Shown: positions 1-6,944, numbered from the stretch's first letter. The stretch: 7,483 bases of DNA from a bacterium (GCA_030544165.1 JAUNRP010000099.1:1-7483), one strand, 5' to 3'. Numbers and translations: made by a program. The notes: generated from the letters alone by a model not told the origin.

Positions 1-56
1 GAACCCAGGCGGGCCGCCCTCAACCCACGAAGGACAACCCCCGCCGCCTAGAGAGA

Positions 57-90
57 CCACCCCCACACGCCCAAAGACGAGTGGGGGAGG
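57..90 (-). terminator. Candidate hairpin terminator downstream of dxs
   Basis: The arms CCACCCCCAC (57-66) and GTGGGGGAGG (81-90) pair over ten positions with a single mismatch around a 14-base loop. Read on the minus strand, the dxs direction, the stem is followed by TCTCTCTAG, a moderately U-rich tail. It lies about 200 bases past the dxs stop. A competing G5/C5 pairing (83-87 with 93-97) and the imperfect U-tract keep this tentative. A second, weaker GC hairpin at 251-275, only some 13 bases after the dxs stop, lacks a U-tract. Confidence 0.35.
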
Positions 91-97
91 CACCCCC

Positions 98-267
98 GCG
101 CGCGCCCGAATAGGCGAGCCATCGCGCGCACCCGAGCGAGCGAACCAAGGCTGACCCCCGCGACCAAGGCACGCCCAAACGGGCGAACCACGGTGGGAGG
201 CTGGAATCCCGAGCGCGCCCCAGCGGACCTACCCCGGCGAGTGGGCGGGATCCTGCGCGCACCCGAA
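98..267. repeat. Degenerate GCGCGC(A/C)CCCGA(A/G) repeats
   Basis: Three near-identical 13-mers occur at 98-110 (GCGCGCGCCCGAA), 124-136 (GCGCGCACCCGAG) and 255-267 (GCGCGCACCCGAA). Weaker relatives of the form CACGCCCAAA lie near 67-76 and 172-181. The spacing is irregular (26 and 131 bases), so this is not a tandem array or a CRISPR. It could be degenerate intergenic low-complexity sequence or a dispersed element; the window alone cannot tell. Confidence 0.35.
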
Positions 268-287
268 CGCGCGGGGGCCGGCACGTA

Positions 288-2252
288 CTACTGATCGTCC
301 TCGCGCATGGATTCAACGAGCCGCCGGGCCTCGTCGTCGAGCAGGGGGGAACCGTTCTCGCTGGAAGGTGACGGCACCGGCGGGTGCGCGAGCAGGACGC
401 CGGCCACCTTGCGGGCGATATCGGCGGGCCGCAGGCCCAGCGATTCCACCAGTTCGCCGCGGCTCGCATGCTGCAGGAACTCCTTGGGGATGCCGTGCGC
501 CTGCACGGGCACGCGCACATCTGCCTCGGCCAGGGCATCCCTCAGCGCGGACCCCACGCCGCCGGAGGCGAGGCCGTCCTCAAGGTGCACCACGAGCTCG
601 AAGCCCCGCGCGAGCTCCACGAGTGCCGGGTTCACCGGCAACACCCACAGCGGGTCCACCACGGTGGAGCCGATGCCGTGCGCGTCCAGGTGGTCCGCAA
701 CCTCCCGCGCCGCACCCGCCATCGCGCCCACACCCACGATCAGCACGGACCGATCGCCAGAATGCCCGCCGATCACGTCATACCCCTCCCCTTGCGAGAC
801 GGCAGGGATCGGCTCCGGCAGCGAGCCCTTGGGGTAGCGCACAACGGTGGGTCCCTCCTCGAAGTCCACCGCCTCCCGGAGGGCCCGCCGCAGCGTCTCC
901 TCGTCCCGGGGCGCCGCGATCCGCAGCCCCGGCACAGTGGACAACAGCGCGAAGTCCCACATCCCGTTGTGGGAGGCGCCGTCGTCGCCGGTGAGACCCG
1001 CGCGGTCTAGCACGAAGGTGACCGCATGCCGGTGGAGGGCCACGTCCATGAGGAGCTGGTCGTAGCCGCGGTTCAGGAACGTGGCGTACAGCGCCACCAC
1101 CGGATGAATCCCTGCGTAGGCAAGTCCCGCTGCGGCCGTCACGGCATGCTGCTCGGCGATGCCCACGTCCAGGACCCGCTGCGGGAACTCCTTCTGCATG
1201 GGCCCGAGCCCCACCGGCTCCAACATCGCAGCCGTCAAGGCCACCACGTCATGCCGGGCGCGTGCGATCCGCACGATCTCGTCCGAGAACACCGCCGTCC
1301 AACCGAACCGGGCCGGCACCACGGGCAGCCCCGTCTCCGGGTGGATCACCCCCACGGCGTGGAAGCGGTCCGCGATGTGGTTGATGGCGGGCTCGTAGCC
1401 GCGGCCCTTCTCCGTGATCACGTGCACGATCACGGGCCCCGCGAAGTCCCGCGCCCGGGTCAGCGCAAACTCCAACGCAGTGATGTCATGCCCATCCACC
1501 GGGCCCGTGTACTTGATTCCGAAGGACTCGAACACCCCCTGCGGGGCGAGCATGTCCTTCATGCCCTTCTTCACGCCGTGCAGGGCCTCGTAGGCCACCC
1601 GCCCCGGCGCGCCGGAACCCAGCAGGGTCTTCTTCCCCCACGCGAGCACGCGCTCGTACTCCTTGGTGGTCCGCAGCGCATCAAGGTGGTGCGCGAGCCC
1701 GCCGATGGTGGGGGCGTACGAGCGGCCATTGTCATTGACCACGATCACGAGGTTCCGGTCCGGCCCCTCCGCGATGTTGTTGAGCGCCTCCCAGGCCATC
1801 CCGCCGGTCAGGGCGCCGTCGCCGATCACGGCCACCGCGTGCTGGTCCGTGCGGCCCGCCAGCAGGTTTCCGCGCGAGATGCCGTCCGCCCAGGAGAGGG
1901 CGGTGGACGCGTGGGAGTTCTCCACCACATCGTGCTCGGATTCCTGGCGCGAGGGGTAGCCCGAGACGCCGCCCCGCTGGCGGAGCTTCGAGAAGTCCTT
2001 GCGTCCGGTGAGGATCTTGTGCACGTACGACTGGTGGCCGGTATCGAACACGATCCGGTCCTTGGGCGAATCGAACACCCGGTGCAGCGCGATCGTCAGC
2101 TCCACCACGCCCAGGTTTGGGCCGAGGTGTCCGCCCGTCTTCGAGACGTTCTCCACGAGGAACGACCGAATCTCCTCCGCGAGCTCCTCGAGCTCGCCCG
2201 AGATCAGTTTCCTCAGATCGCTGGGCTGCGTGATTGCGTCGAGATGGCTCAC
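288..2252 (-). CDS. dxs: 1-deoxy-D-xylulose-5-phosphate synthase
   Basis: This cytoplasmic, thiamine-diphosphate-dependent enzyme condenses pyruvate with glyceraldehyde 3-phosphate to DXP, the first step of the MEP isoprenoid pathway, and also feeds thiamine and pyridoxal synthesis in many bacteria. The 654-residue product has the usual family length. Seen: TGGHLGPNLG (39-48), DTGHQSYVHK (70-79), the ThDP/Mg motif running from GDGALTGG (144-151) to NDN (173-175), and DVGIAEQHAVT with the expected catalytic Glu at 367 (E. coli Glu370 by recall). It also has DRAGLTGDDGASHNG and a C-terminal transketolase domain. I chose the GTG at 2250-2252 because AAAGGAGG lies just upstream and the protein then begins with the typical VSHLDAI segment. 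The frame stays open 32 codons further, to an ATG at 2348, but those residues resemble no Dxs and would cover the promoter. It is transcribed alone, divergently from the peptidase gene. Confidence 0.97.
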   Translation of the reverse strand: MSHLDAITQPSDLRKLISGELEELAEEIRSFLVENVSKTGGHLGPNLGVVELTIALHRVFDSPKDRIVFDTGHQSYVHKILTGRKDFSKLRQRGGVSGYPSRQESEHDVVENSHASTALSWADGISRGNLLAGRTDQHAVAVIGDGALTGGMAWEALNNIAEGPDRNLVIVVNDNGRSYAPTIGGLAHHLDALRTTKEYERVLAWGKKTLLGSGAPGRVAYEALHGVKKGMKDMLAPQGVFESFGIKYTGPVDGHDITALEFALTRARDFAGPVIVHVITEKGRGYEPAINHIADRFHAVGVIHPETGLPVVPARFGWTAVFSDEIVRIARARHDVVALTAAMLEPVGLGPMQKEFPQRVLDVGIAEQHAVTAAAGLAYAGIHPVVALYATFLNRGYDQLLMDVALHRHAVTFVLDRAGLTGDDGASHNGMWDFALLSTVPGLRIAAPRDEETLRRALREAVDFEEGPTVVRYPKGSLPEPIPAVSQGEGYDVIGGHSGDRSVLIVGVGAMAGAAREVADHLDAHGIGSTVVDPLWVLPVNPALVELARGFELVVHLEDGLASGGVGSALRDALAEADVRVPVQAHGIPKEFLQHASRGELVESLGLRPADIARKVAGVLLAHPPVPSPSSENGSPLLDDEARRLVESMREDDQ

Positions 2253-2264
2253 GCCGCCCTCCTT
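2253..2264 (-). promoter_or_regulatory. Shine-Dalgarno fixing the dxs GTG start
   Basis: On the minus strand GAAAGGAGGGCGGC directly precedes the GTG at 2252. The AGGAGG core ends about six bases before the start codon. This supports the shorter, GTG-initiated Dxs over the upstream ATG at 2348, which has no comparable site. Confidence 0.75.
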
Positions 2265-2317
2265 TCGTTCCGCCCGGGGGATGCGCGAAGCCCGTCCGTC
2301 CGCGCGCGCGTTGTCCC

Positions 2318-2348
2318 AGTGTACGTAGTTCGCGCGCCACCGCCTCAC
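2318..2348 (-). promoter_or_regulatory. Candidate dxs promoter
   Basis: The minus strand carries TACACT (2318-2323), a TANNNT -10 box. The upstream -35 is poor: the best match is GTGAGG at 2343-2348, 19 bases away. The transcript would start near 2311 and have a leader of about 58 bases. Its -35 region overlaps the one proposed for the divergent peptidase promoter. Confidence 0.35.
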
Positions 2349-2380
2349 CCGGAGGTGTGCGCGCGTCTAGGCTGTGTCCA
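2344..2380 (+). promoter_or_regulatory. Candidate leaderless promoter of the S9 peptidase gene
   Basis: TAGGCT (2368-2373) is a TANNNT -10 box whose expected transcription start, seven bases downstream, is the A of the ATG at 2380. This is the classic geometry of leaderless actinobacterial mRNAs. No Shine-Dalgarno precedes this ATG at a sensible distance; GGAGG at 2351-2355 is 24 bases away. A weak -35, CTCACC, sits at 2344-2349 with an 18-base spacer. Confidence 0.55.
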
Positions 2381-4296
2381 TGCCCTCCCTCCCCCACGGC
2401 ACGTGGCCGTCCCCGCTCTCCGTCGACGACGTCACCGGCGGCACCCTCCGCCTCTCCGCACCCCGCGCGCACGGCACAACAGTCGTCTGGAAGGAGACCG
2501 GCGCCGATGGCCGCGGCGTCCTCGTCGCCGCCACCAACGGCATCCTCTCCCCCGTCCCCACCACCTTCGACGACGGCGAGCCCGTAGATGTCGCCTCCCG
2601 CGTCCACGAGTACGGTGGTCCGGACTTCGCCCTGGGCGAGGGCGTGATCGTCTTCTCCGCCCGCCGCGATGGGCGCCTGTACGTCACCATCCGCGAGGAG
2701 TCGGGTTGGTCCGCTCCCCGTCCCGTCACTCCCGACGACGAAACCCGCTACGCCGATCTCACCCTCCAGGGCACCACCGTGTACGCGGTGGCCGAACGCC
2801 ACCGCGGCACCTCGGCCGCCGATGTGGACAACCTCCTGGTGGCCGTGGACATCGAGTACGGCACCGTCACCACGCTCCGCGAGGGGGCGGACTTCTACGC
2901 CAACCCCCGCCCCAACCCCTCGGGCACGGCGCTCGCCTGGTACGAGTGGAACCACCCGGACATGCCGTGGGACGCCACCACGCTGTACGTGGCCGAACTG
3001 ATCGGCCCGCGGCTCGCAGACGCCGTAGCCATCGTGGGCGGAGAGAGCGAGGACCGCGTCTCCGCCATCTCCCCCGCGTGGACCTCGGATGACGAACTCG
3101 TGTTCGTGGCCGATCCCCACGGCTGGTGGAACCCCTTCCGCTGCACCGATCCGCTCGGCGAGTGCCGCATCCGCCCGCTCAACCCCTCCGAGGCAGAGTT
3201 CGCCGCCCCGCCGTGGACATTCGAGTCCTCCCTCACCCCCCTGGATGAGGACCACGTGGTCACCCGCTGGACGCGTCACGGGCGCTGGTCGCTCGGTTCC
3301 ATCCGCCTGGCCAACGGGGAGACCGAGGAGTGGATGGCCGGCCTCGAGCCAACGAGCGAGATCGCCGTGGGCGATGGCGTCGCCGCCTTCGTGGGGTCCT
3401 CCCCCACCTCACCGGCGGTGCTCGCAGAGCTCGTCCTCGCCGAGGGCCAGGTCCGCGTCCTCCGTGCGTCGGCCCCCACCCTGCTGGAGGAGGACTACGT
3501 CTCCGTGGCCGAGGCCATCGACTGGCCCACGGCGGGCGGCACTGCCACCGCCCACGGCTTCTTCTACGCGCCCACGAACCCCACCGCCACCGCCCCCGCC
3601 GGCGAACTCCCCCCGGTCCTGGTGCTCGTGCACGGCGGCCCCACCTCCGCCACGAGCGCGGGCTTCTCCCCCTTCATCCAGTTCTGGACCACCCGCGGCT
3701 TCGCCGTCCTGGACGTCAACTACCGTGGTTCCACCGGCTATGGCCGCGAGTACCGCGAGGCCCTCAATGGCTGCTGGGGCGTCTCGGACATCGAGGACGT
3801 GGCCTCCGGCGTGGCCGAACTCGCCCGCCTCGGCCTGGTGGACGGCCAGCGCGCCGTCATCCGCGGCGGCTCCGCCGGCGGCTACACGGTGCTGCGCGCC
3901 CTCACCTCCACCAAGGCATTCGCGGCCGGCACCTCGCGCTACGGGATCGCGGACCTCGCCCTCCTGGCCGGGGACACCCACAAGTTCGAGTCCCGCTACA
4001 CCGACCGCCTCGTGGGCCCCTACCCGGACGCGCAGGACATCTACCGGGACCGCTCGCCGCTCTTCCACCTCGATTCCCTCAGCGCCCCCGTGCTGCTCCT
4101 CCAGGGTGAGGATGACAAGGTGGTGCCGCCCAACCAGGCGCGCCAGATCGCGGACGCCATCACGGCGCGCGGCGGAGAGGTGGAACTCGTCATGTACCCC
4201 GGCGAGGGCCACGGCTTCCGCAAGGCGGAGAACGCCAAGGACGCCCTCGAGCGCGAACTCGCCTTCTACCTCAGGGCACTTCGAATCGAGGGCTAG
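2380..4296 (+). CDS. S9 family (prolyl oligopeptidase-like) serine peptidase
   Basis: The 638-residue protein is most likely a dipeptidyl aminopeptidase/acylaminoacyl peptidase-type enzyme that cleaves short peptides in the cytoplasm; there is no signal peptide or membrane segment. Residues 1 to about 400 fit the beta-propeller gating domain. The rest is an alpha/beta-hydrolase domain with HGGP (418-421), YRGSTGYG, GGSAGG with the nucleophile Ser498, GEDDKVVP with Asp578, and GEGHGF with His611. The triad spacing (80 and 33 residues) fits family S9; DPP4 has 78 and 32. I prefer the ATG at 2380 to the in-frame GTG at 2374 because of the leaderless promoter geometry; the two differ by only two residues. 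The substrate cannot be read from sequence. Its stop overlaps the stop of the convergent serpin gene. S9 enzymes are not usual serpin targets, so adjacency alone does not imply a functional link. Confidence 0.93.
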   Translation: MPSLPHGTWPSPLSVDDVTGGTLRLSAPRAHGTTVVWKETGADGRGVLVAATNGILSPVPTTFDDGEPVDVASRVHEYGGPDFALGEGVIVFSARRDGRLYVTIREESGWSAPRPVTPDDETRYADLTLQGTTVYAVAERHRGTSAADVDNLLVAVDIEYGTVTTLREGADFYANPRPNPSGTALAWYEWNHPDMPWDATTLYVAELIGPRLADAVAIVGGESEDRVSAISPAWTSDDELVFVADPHGWWNPFRCTDPLGECRIRPLNPSEAEFAAPPWTFESSLTPLDEDHVVTRWTRHGRWSLGSIRLANGETEEWMAGLEPTSEIAVGDGVAAFVGSSPTSPAVLAELVLAEGQVRVLRASAPTLLEEDYVSVAEAIDWPTAGGTATAHGFFYAPTNPTATAPAGELPPVLVLVHGGPTSATSAGFSPFIQFWTTRGFAVLDVNYRGSTGYGREYREALNGCWGVSDIEDVASGVAELARLGLVDGQRAVIRGGSAGGYTVLRALTSTKAFAAGTSRYGIADLALLAGDTHKFESRYTDRLVGPYPDAQDIYRDRSPLFHLDSLSAPVLLLQGEDDKVVPPNQARQIADAITARGGEVELVMYPGEGHGFRKAENAKDALERELAFYLRALRIEG

Positions 4297-5585
4297 TTCC
4301 GCGGGTCCCGGATCGCGGCCTGGAAGAGGTCCCAGCCGTAGTACGGGGAGACCACGGTCATGATGAACGGCCGGTCGGCCGTGAACTCGTGGTCCACCAT
4401 CGGCGCGGAGGTGGCCCCCACGCCCATCTCCGTCACCGCCGCGGCCACGGTCCCCTCCTCGTTCACCTTGAGGATCGCCTGCTGCGTGGCCTGCCCGATG
4501 AACAGCTCCGCATCCGCAATCCCGTCAAACGGCCGCGCGGTCCCCTGGAGGATCGCCGAGTACCCCAGATCGCTCAGCACGGGCAGGATCTGCGTCTTCG
4601 CCTCGGTGTCGATCACGGGGATGGTCACCTGCACCGACGACGGCGGCGCCTCCGCCAGCGCCCCCTCCAGTTCGCGCAGGGTGCTCGCCGTCGCCGCGGG
4701 GTCACCTTCCAGCGGGTCCGTCCCCGCCGGGGGGAGGAAGAAGAGGGCCACCAGGCCCTCGCTGTAGTTGAGGCTGATGGCGCTCCACCCGTCCTGCTCC
4801 GCGTATCCCGCCATGGCGAGCTGGGTCATCATGTCCACATCCACCGAGGTCCCGTCCCCGAGGATGAACGGGCGCGGGGTGGTTTGGGCCTCCTCGAAGG
4901 GCTGCTGCCACTGGGCGCCGAACAGCACCGCATTCTGCAGCACGAGCACCAGGTCGTCGCTCGGGTCCATGGCAGATTCCGGGATCAGTCCGGCGGTGTG
5001 GTGGTTGACCCACTCGTCGAAGACCGCCTTGGTGGAGGGATCCGCGAGATCCGCCTGCGTCACCCCGGCGTCGAAGTTGGTCACGAGCGAATCGAGGTAG
5101 GACTCCTTGGGCTCGAACTCGTCATCGACCACGGCGCGGTTGGCGATGTGTAGGAACGGGGTGTCCGGGATCTCCTCGGGATCGAAGCCCTCGGGGTCTC
5201 CCTCCCACTCCGAGAGGCGGTTCACGAACGCGTTCACCACCCGCACGGCCGTGTCCGGATCGGCGCCGAGCAGGCGTGTCATGTCCTCCGCCCCCTCACC
5301 GCTGGCGCCGGGCGCCAGCATGCCGAAGGCGATGGTGGCAGACGCCGGCGAGACCACGGAGTTCGCCCCCGGCTCCGCGGAGGCCATGAGGTGGACACCG
5401 AGTTCCTCGCTGGCGATCATCACGGGCTCCACCTCGGTGGCCGGAACCTCTGTGGGATCAGCGGGCGCGTAGGGCGCGGTTCCGCGCAGCTCGTCCGCGG
5501 CAGCCGGACCGCCGCAGGCGGCAAGGGCTCCCAGCGCCACACAGGACAGGGCAGCAACCGTGCCCCGTAAGCCGATGTTCCTCAT
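4293..5585 (-). CDS. Lipoprotein serpin (serine protease inhibitor), copy A
   Basis: A serpin of 430 residues, inferred to be exported and lipid-anchored. The signal peptide ends in the lipobox LAAC with Cys24, followed by a roughly 25-residue Pro/Ala/Glu-rich linker. Serpin landmarks seen: NSVVSPASATIAFGMLAPGA (75-94), WVNHHTAGLIP (192-202), LVLQNAVLFGAQW with the QPF that follows (214-230), DMMTQ, the hinge EEGTVAAAVT (376-385), and the C-terminal FTADRPF plus LFQAAIRDP. Counting 17 residues from Glu376 puts P1-P1' at Thr392-Ser393; hinge-to-PF length (32 residues) equals antithrombin by recall. Small P12-P10 residues suit an inhibitory, loop-inserting serpin, though P13 is Val rather than the usual Glu. 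AGGAGG (5590-5595) lies four bases before the ATG. It follows its paralogue by 57 bases and is probably co-transcribed, perhaps with an extra promoter. The protease target is unknown. Confidence 0.92.
   Translation of the reverse strand: MRNIGLRGTVAALSCVALGALAACGGPAAADELRGTAPYAPADPTEVPATEVEPVMIASEELGVHLMASAEPGANSVVSPASATIAFGMLAPGASGEGAEDMTRLLGADPDTAVRVVNAFVNRLSEWEGDPEGFDPEEIPDTPFLHIANRAVVDDEFEPKESYLDSLVTNFDAGVTQADLADPSTKAVFDEWVNHHTAGLIPESAMDPSDDLVLVLQNAVLFGAQWQQPFEEAQTTPRPFILGDGTSVDVDMMTQLAMAGYAEQDGWSAISLNYSEGLVALFFLPPAGTDPLEGDPAATASTLRELEGALAEAPPSSVQVTIPVIDTEAKTQILPVLSDLGYSAILQGTARPFDGIADAELFIGQATQQAILKVNEEGTVAAAVTEMGVGATSAPMVDHEFTADRPFIMTVVSPYYGWDLFQAAIRDPRN
4365..4460 (-). other. Reactive-centre loop coding segment of serpin A
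   Basis: The segment encodes residues 376-407: hinge EEGTVAAAVT, bait segment EMGVGATSAPMVDHE, then FTADRPF. The predicted scissile bond is Thr392-Ser393 by the 17-residue rule. A Thr P1 with Ala at P2 and Gly at P3 suggests a protease preferring small uncharged residues rather than a trypsin-like enzyme; this is inference. Confidence 0.6.
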
Positions 5586-5589
5586 CTGA

Positions 5590-5659
5590 CCTCCTGAGTC
5601 TCGCCCGGGATCGTGCCGGGACCGGGTTTCACAGTACGTGGATTACTCGCGTGGGTCAC
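5590..5659 (-). promoter_or_regulatory. Candidate internal promoter, leader hairpin and RBS of serpin A
   Basis: On the minus strand GTGACC (5654-5659), a 17-base spacer and TACTGT (5631-5636) form a reasonable -35/-10 pair overlapping the end of serpin B. Transcription would start near 5624. The leader would then hold an inverted repeat, CCCGG (5616-5620) with CCGGG (5604-5608), around a 7-base loop, just upstream of the AGGAGG at 5590-5595. Another CCCGG copy at 5622-5626 offers an alternative pairing. This may allow serpin A to be expressed apart from serpin B; weak GC-rich matches of this kind also arise by chance. Confidence 0.3.
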
Positions 5660-6944
5660 GGATCACCGCCTGGAACAGGTCCCACCCGGGCTCCAGGGAG
5701 CGAACCGTCATGAGGTAGGGGCGGTTCGCAATGAACTCGGCATCCGAGAACGGCAGGGATTCGGCCGCCGCGATCTCGGTGACAGCCGCAGCCACCGTGC
5801 CCTCCTCGTCAACGGTGAGGACGGCCTGCTGGACCGCCTGATCGATACAGAGGGCGGCATCCGGGTTGATCCCCCGGAACGCGCCGGCCGAACAGTCGAA
5901 GATCGCCCGGTAGCCCAGGTCCTGGAGCACCGAGACGAGGTCCGTCTCGGACGTCGTGTCCACCGCGGGGAGCTGCACCCGGACGGTCTCCGGATCCGCC
6001 TCATCGAGCGCCTCGGTGAGGGGGCCCACCACCGCCTCGAGTGCCGCAGGACCCCCCTCGAGGGGATCCACTCCCTCGGGCGGGAGGTAGAAGTTGGCCA
6101 CGAAGCCCTCGGTGTAGGGCAGTTGGAGCGCCTTCCACCCGGATTCCTCCGCGTAGGCGCCCTGGAACTCGAGGTCCCGCATCATCTCCACCTGGACCGT
6201 CCCGCCGTCACCAAGGGTGAAATCTCCCGGGCCGCTGAACGCGACGCTGAAGAGGGTCTCCCACTGGGCGCCGAACAGCACGGCGTTCTGGAGCACGAGG
6301 ACCAGGTTCGGTTTCGGATCAATCGCCGATTCGGGGATCAGGCCCGCCGTGTGATGGTTCACCCAGTCATCGAGGATCCTCTTCGCGCCATCCCGATCTG
6401 CAAAGTCCACCTCCTCAACGCCGGCACCGAAGTTGCGGGCCAACGAATCGAGGTAGGGTCCCTCCACCTCGAAAGCCTCCCGCACGAGGGCGTTGTTGGC
6501 GATGTGGAGGAACGGCTCCTCCGGCGGAGTCGTGGGGTCGAACGCACCCGGATCCCCGTCCCACTCGGAGAGGGCGGCGAGCACCGAGCCCGCCACCTCG
6601 GCCGCCTCCGCTGGCTCCACGCCGAGGAGCTCGGTCAGCTCGTCAGCGCCTCTGCCGCTCGCGCCGGCTGCCACCAGCGCGAGGGCCAGGCTCACCGAGG
6701 CGGGTGAGACCACCGCGTTCTCCCCCGGCGCCGAGGAGGCGAGCATCTCCGCGCCCATGCGCTCGCTCGCGGCAATGAGGGGTGCCACCCTCTCCTCCGA
6801 GTAGGCGGCGGGCGCAAACTCCACGGTGCTCGGGGCATCCGGGACCACGCGGGCGGCGGTGGGAGAACCTCCGCAGGCGCCCAGGGAGCCGAGGGCGATG
6901 CCCGCCAGGGCCGCCACCGCCGCCACCACGCGCGAGCGCCGCAT
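5643..6944 (-). CDS. Lipoprotein serpin (serine protease inhibitor), copy B
   Basis: A serpin of 433 residues, paralogous to copy A and upstream of it in the same direction. MRRSR is followed by a hydrophobic stretch and the lipobox LGAC with Cys24, so an extracytoplasmic, lipid-anchored inhibitor is inferred. Shared landmarks are NAVVSPASVSLALALVAAGA, DWVNHHTAGLIPESAIDP, LVLQNAVLFGAQWETLF, the hinge EEGTVAAAVT (from Glu380) and FIANRPY plus WDLFQAVIRDP at the C-terminus. The reactive loop EIAAAESLPFSDAE differs fully from copy A and is one residue shorter; P1 is Ser396, or Glu395 if the deletion lies on the hinge side. Two cysteines (351, 366), both TGT codons, are absent from copy A. I chose the ATG at 6942-6944 because GGAGG (6952-6956) sits seven bases upstream and the signal peptide then begins normally; the frame extends 23 codons further, to 7013, without support. 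Confidence 0.92.
   Translation of the reverse strand: MRRSRVVAAVAALAGIALGSLGACGGSPTAARVVPDAPSTVEFAPAAYSEERVAPLIAASERMGAEMLASSAPGENAVVSPASVSLALALVAAGASGRGADELTELLGVEPAEAAEVAGSVLAALSEWDGDPGAFDPTTPPEEPFLHIANNALVREAFEVEGPYLDSLARNFGAGVEEVDFADRDGAKRILDDWVNHHTAGLIPESAIDPKPNLVLVLQNAVLFGAQWETLFSVAFSGPGDFTLGDGGTVQVEMMRDLEFQGAYAEESGWKALQLPYTEGFVANFYLPPEGVDPLEGGPAALEAVVGPLTEALDEADPETVRVQLPAVDTTSETDLVSVLQDLGYRAIFDCSAGAFRGINPDAALCIDQAVQQAVLTVDEEGTVAAAVTEIAAAESLPFSDAEFIANRPYLMTVRSLEPGWDLFQAVIRDPRE
5715..5807 (-). other. Reactive-centre loop coding segment of serpin B
   Basis: This encodes residues 380-410. The hinge (EEGTVAAAVT) is identical to that of serpin A, but everything from P6 to about P5' differs. 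By the 17-residue rule P1-P1' is Ser396-Leu397; aligning the Ser and Pro of the two loops instead gives Glu395-Ser396. Either choice implies a protease preference unlike that of copy A. Confidence 0.5.

Larger units (their letters stand above)
1..287. other. Non-coding region beyond the 3' end of dxs
   Basis: I see no supportable gene here. The three plus-strand frames open at the left edge reach stops at 49-51, 111-113 and 152-154. Their codons (many AGG, AGA, CCA, ACA, GGA) do not show the G/C third-position bias of the real genes nearby, so none can be called the tail of a neighbouring gene, although a convergent gene ending here is not excluded. The minus-strand open frames in the stretch are arginine-, glycine- and alanine-rich and look like by-products of GC-rich DNA. 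The region holds degenerate repeats and one or two hairpins, listed separately. Confidence 0.6.

Noticed and set aside
2..154. Proline-rich C-terminal tail of a plus-strand gene entering from the left
   Set aside because: The frame is open from the edge to 152-154 but has only about two-thirds G/C at third positions and many rare codons, unlike the neighbouring genes; it cannot be supported from this window.
2253..2348. N-terminal extension of dxs from the ATG at 2348
   Set aside because: The 32 extra residues do not resemble Dxs proteins, no Shine-Dalgarno supports that ATG, and the extension would cover the TACACT -10 box and the strong SD of the GTG start.
1026..3092. Long plus-strand open frame (688 residues) antisense to dxs and running into the peptidase gene
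   Set aside because: Its translation is rich in His, Arg and Pro with no recognisable motif, it overlaps two firmly identified genes, and such antisense frames are common in DNA of this GC content.
1732..3279. Long minus-strand open frame (515 residues) spanning the peptidase and dxs starts
   Set aside because: It shows no domain, covers the divergent promoter region and is out of frame with both real genes, so it is a composition artefact.
2380..6944. A peptidase-inhibitor pair in which the serpins control the neighbouring S9 peptidase
   Set aside because: The peptidase has no export signal while the serpins carry lipoprotein signals, and family S9 enzymes are not typical serpin targets. 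The genes are also convergent, not co-transcribed.
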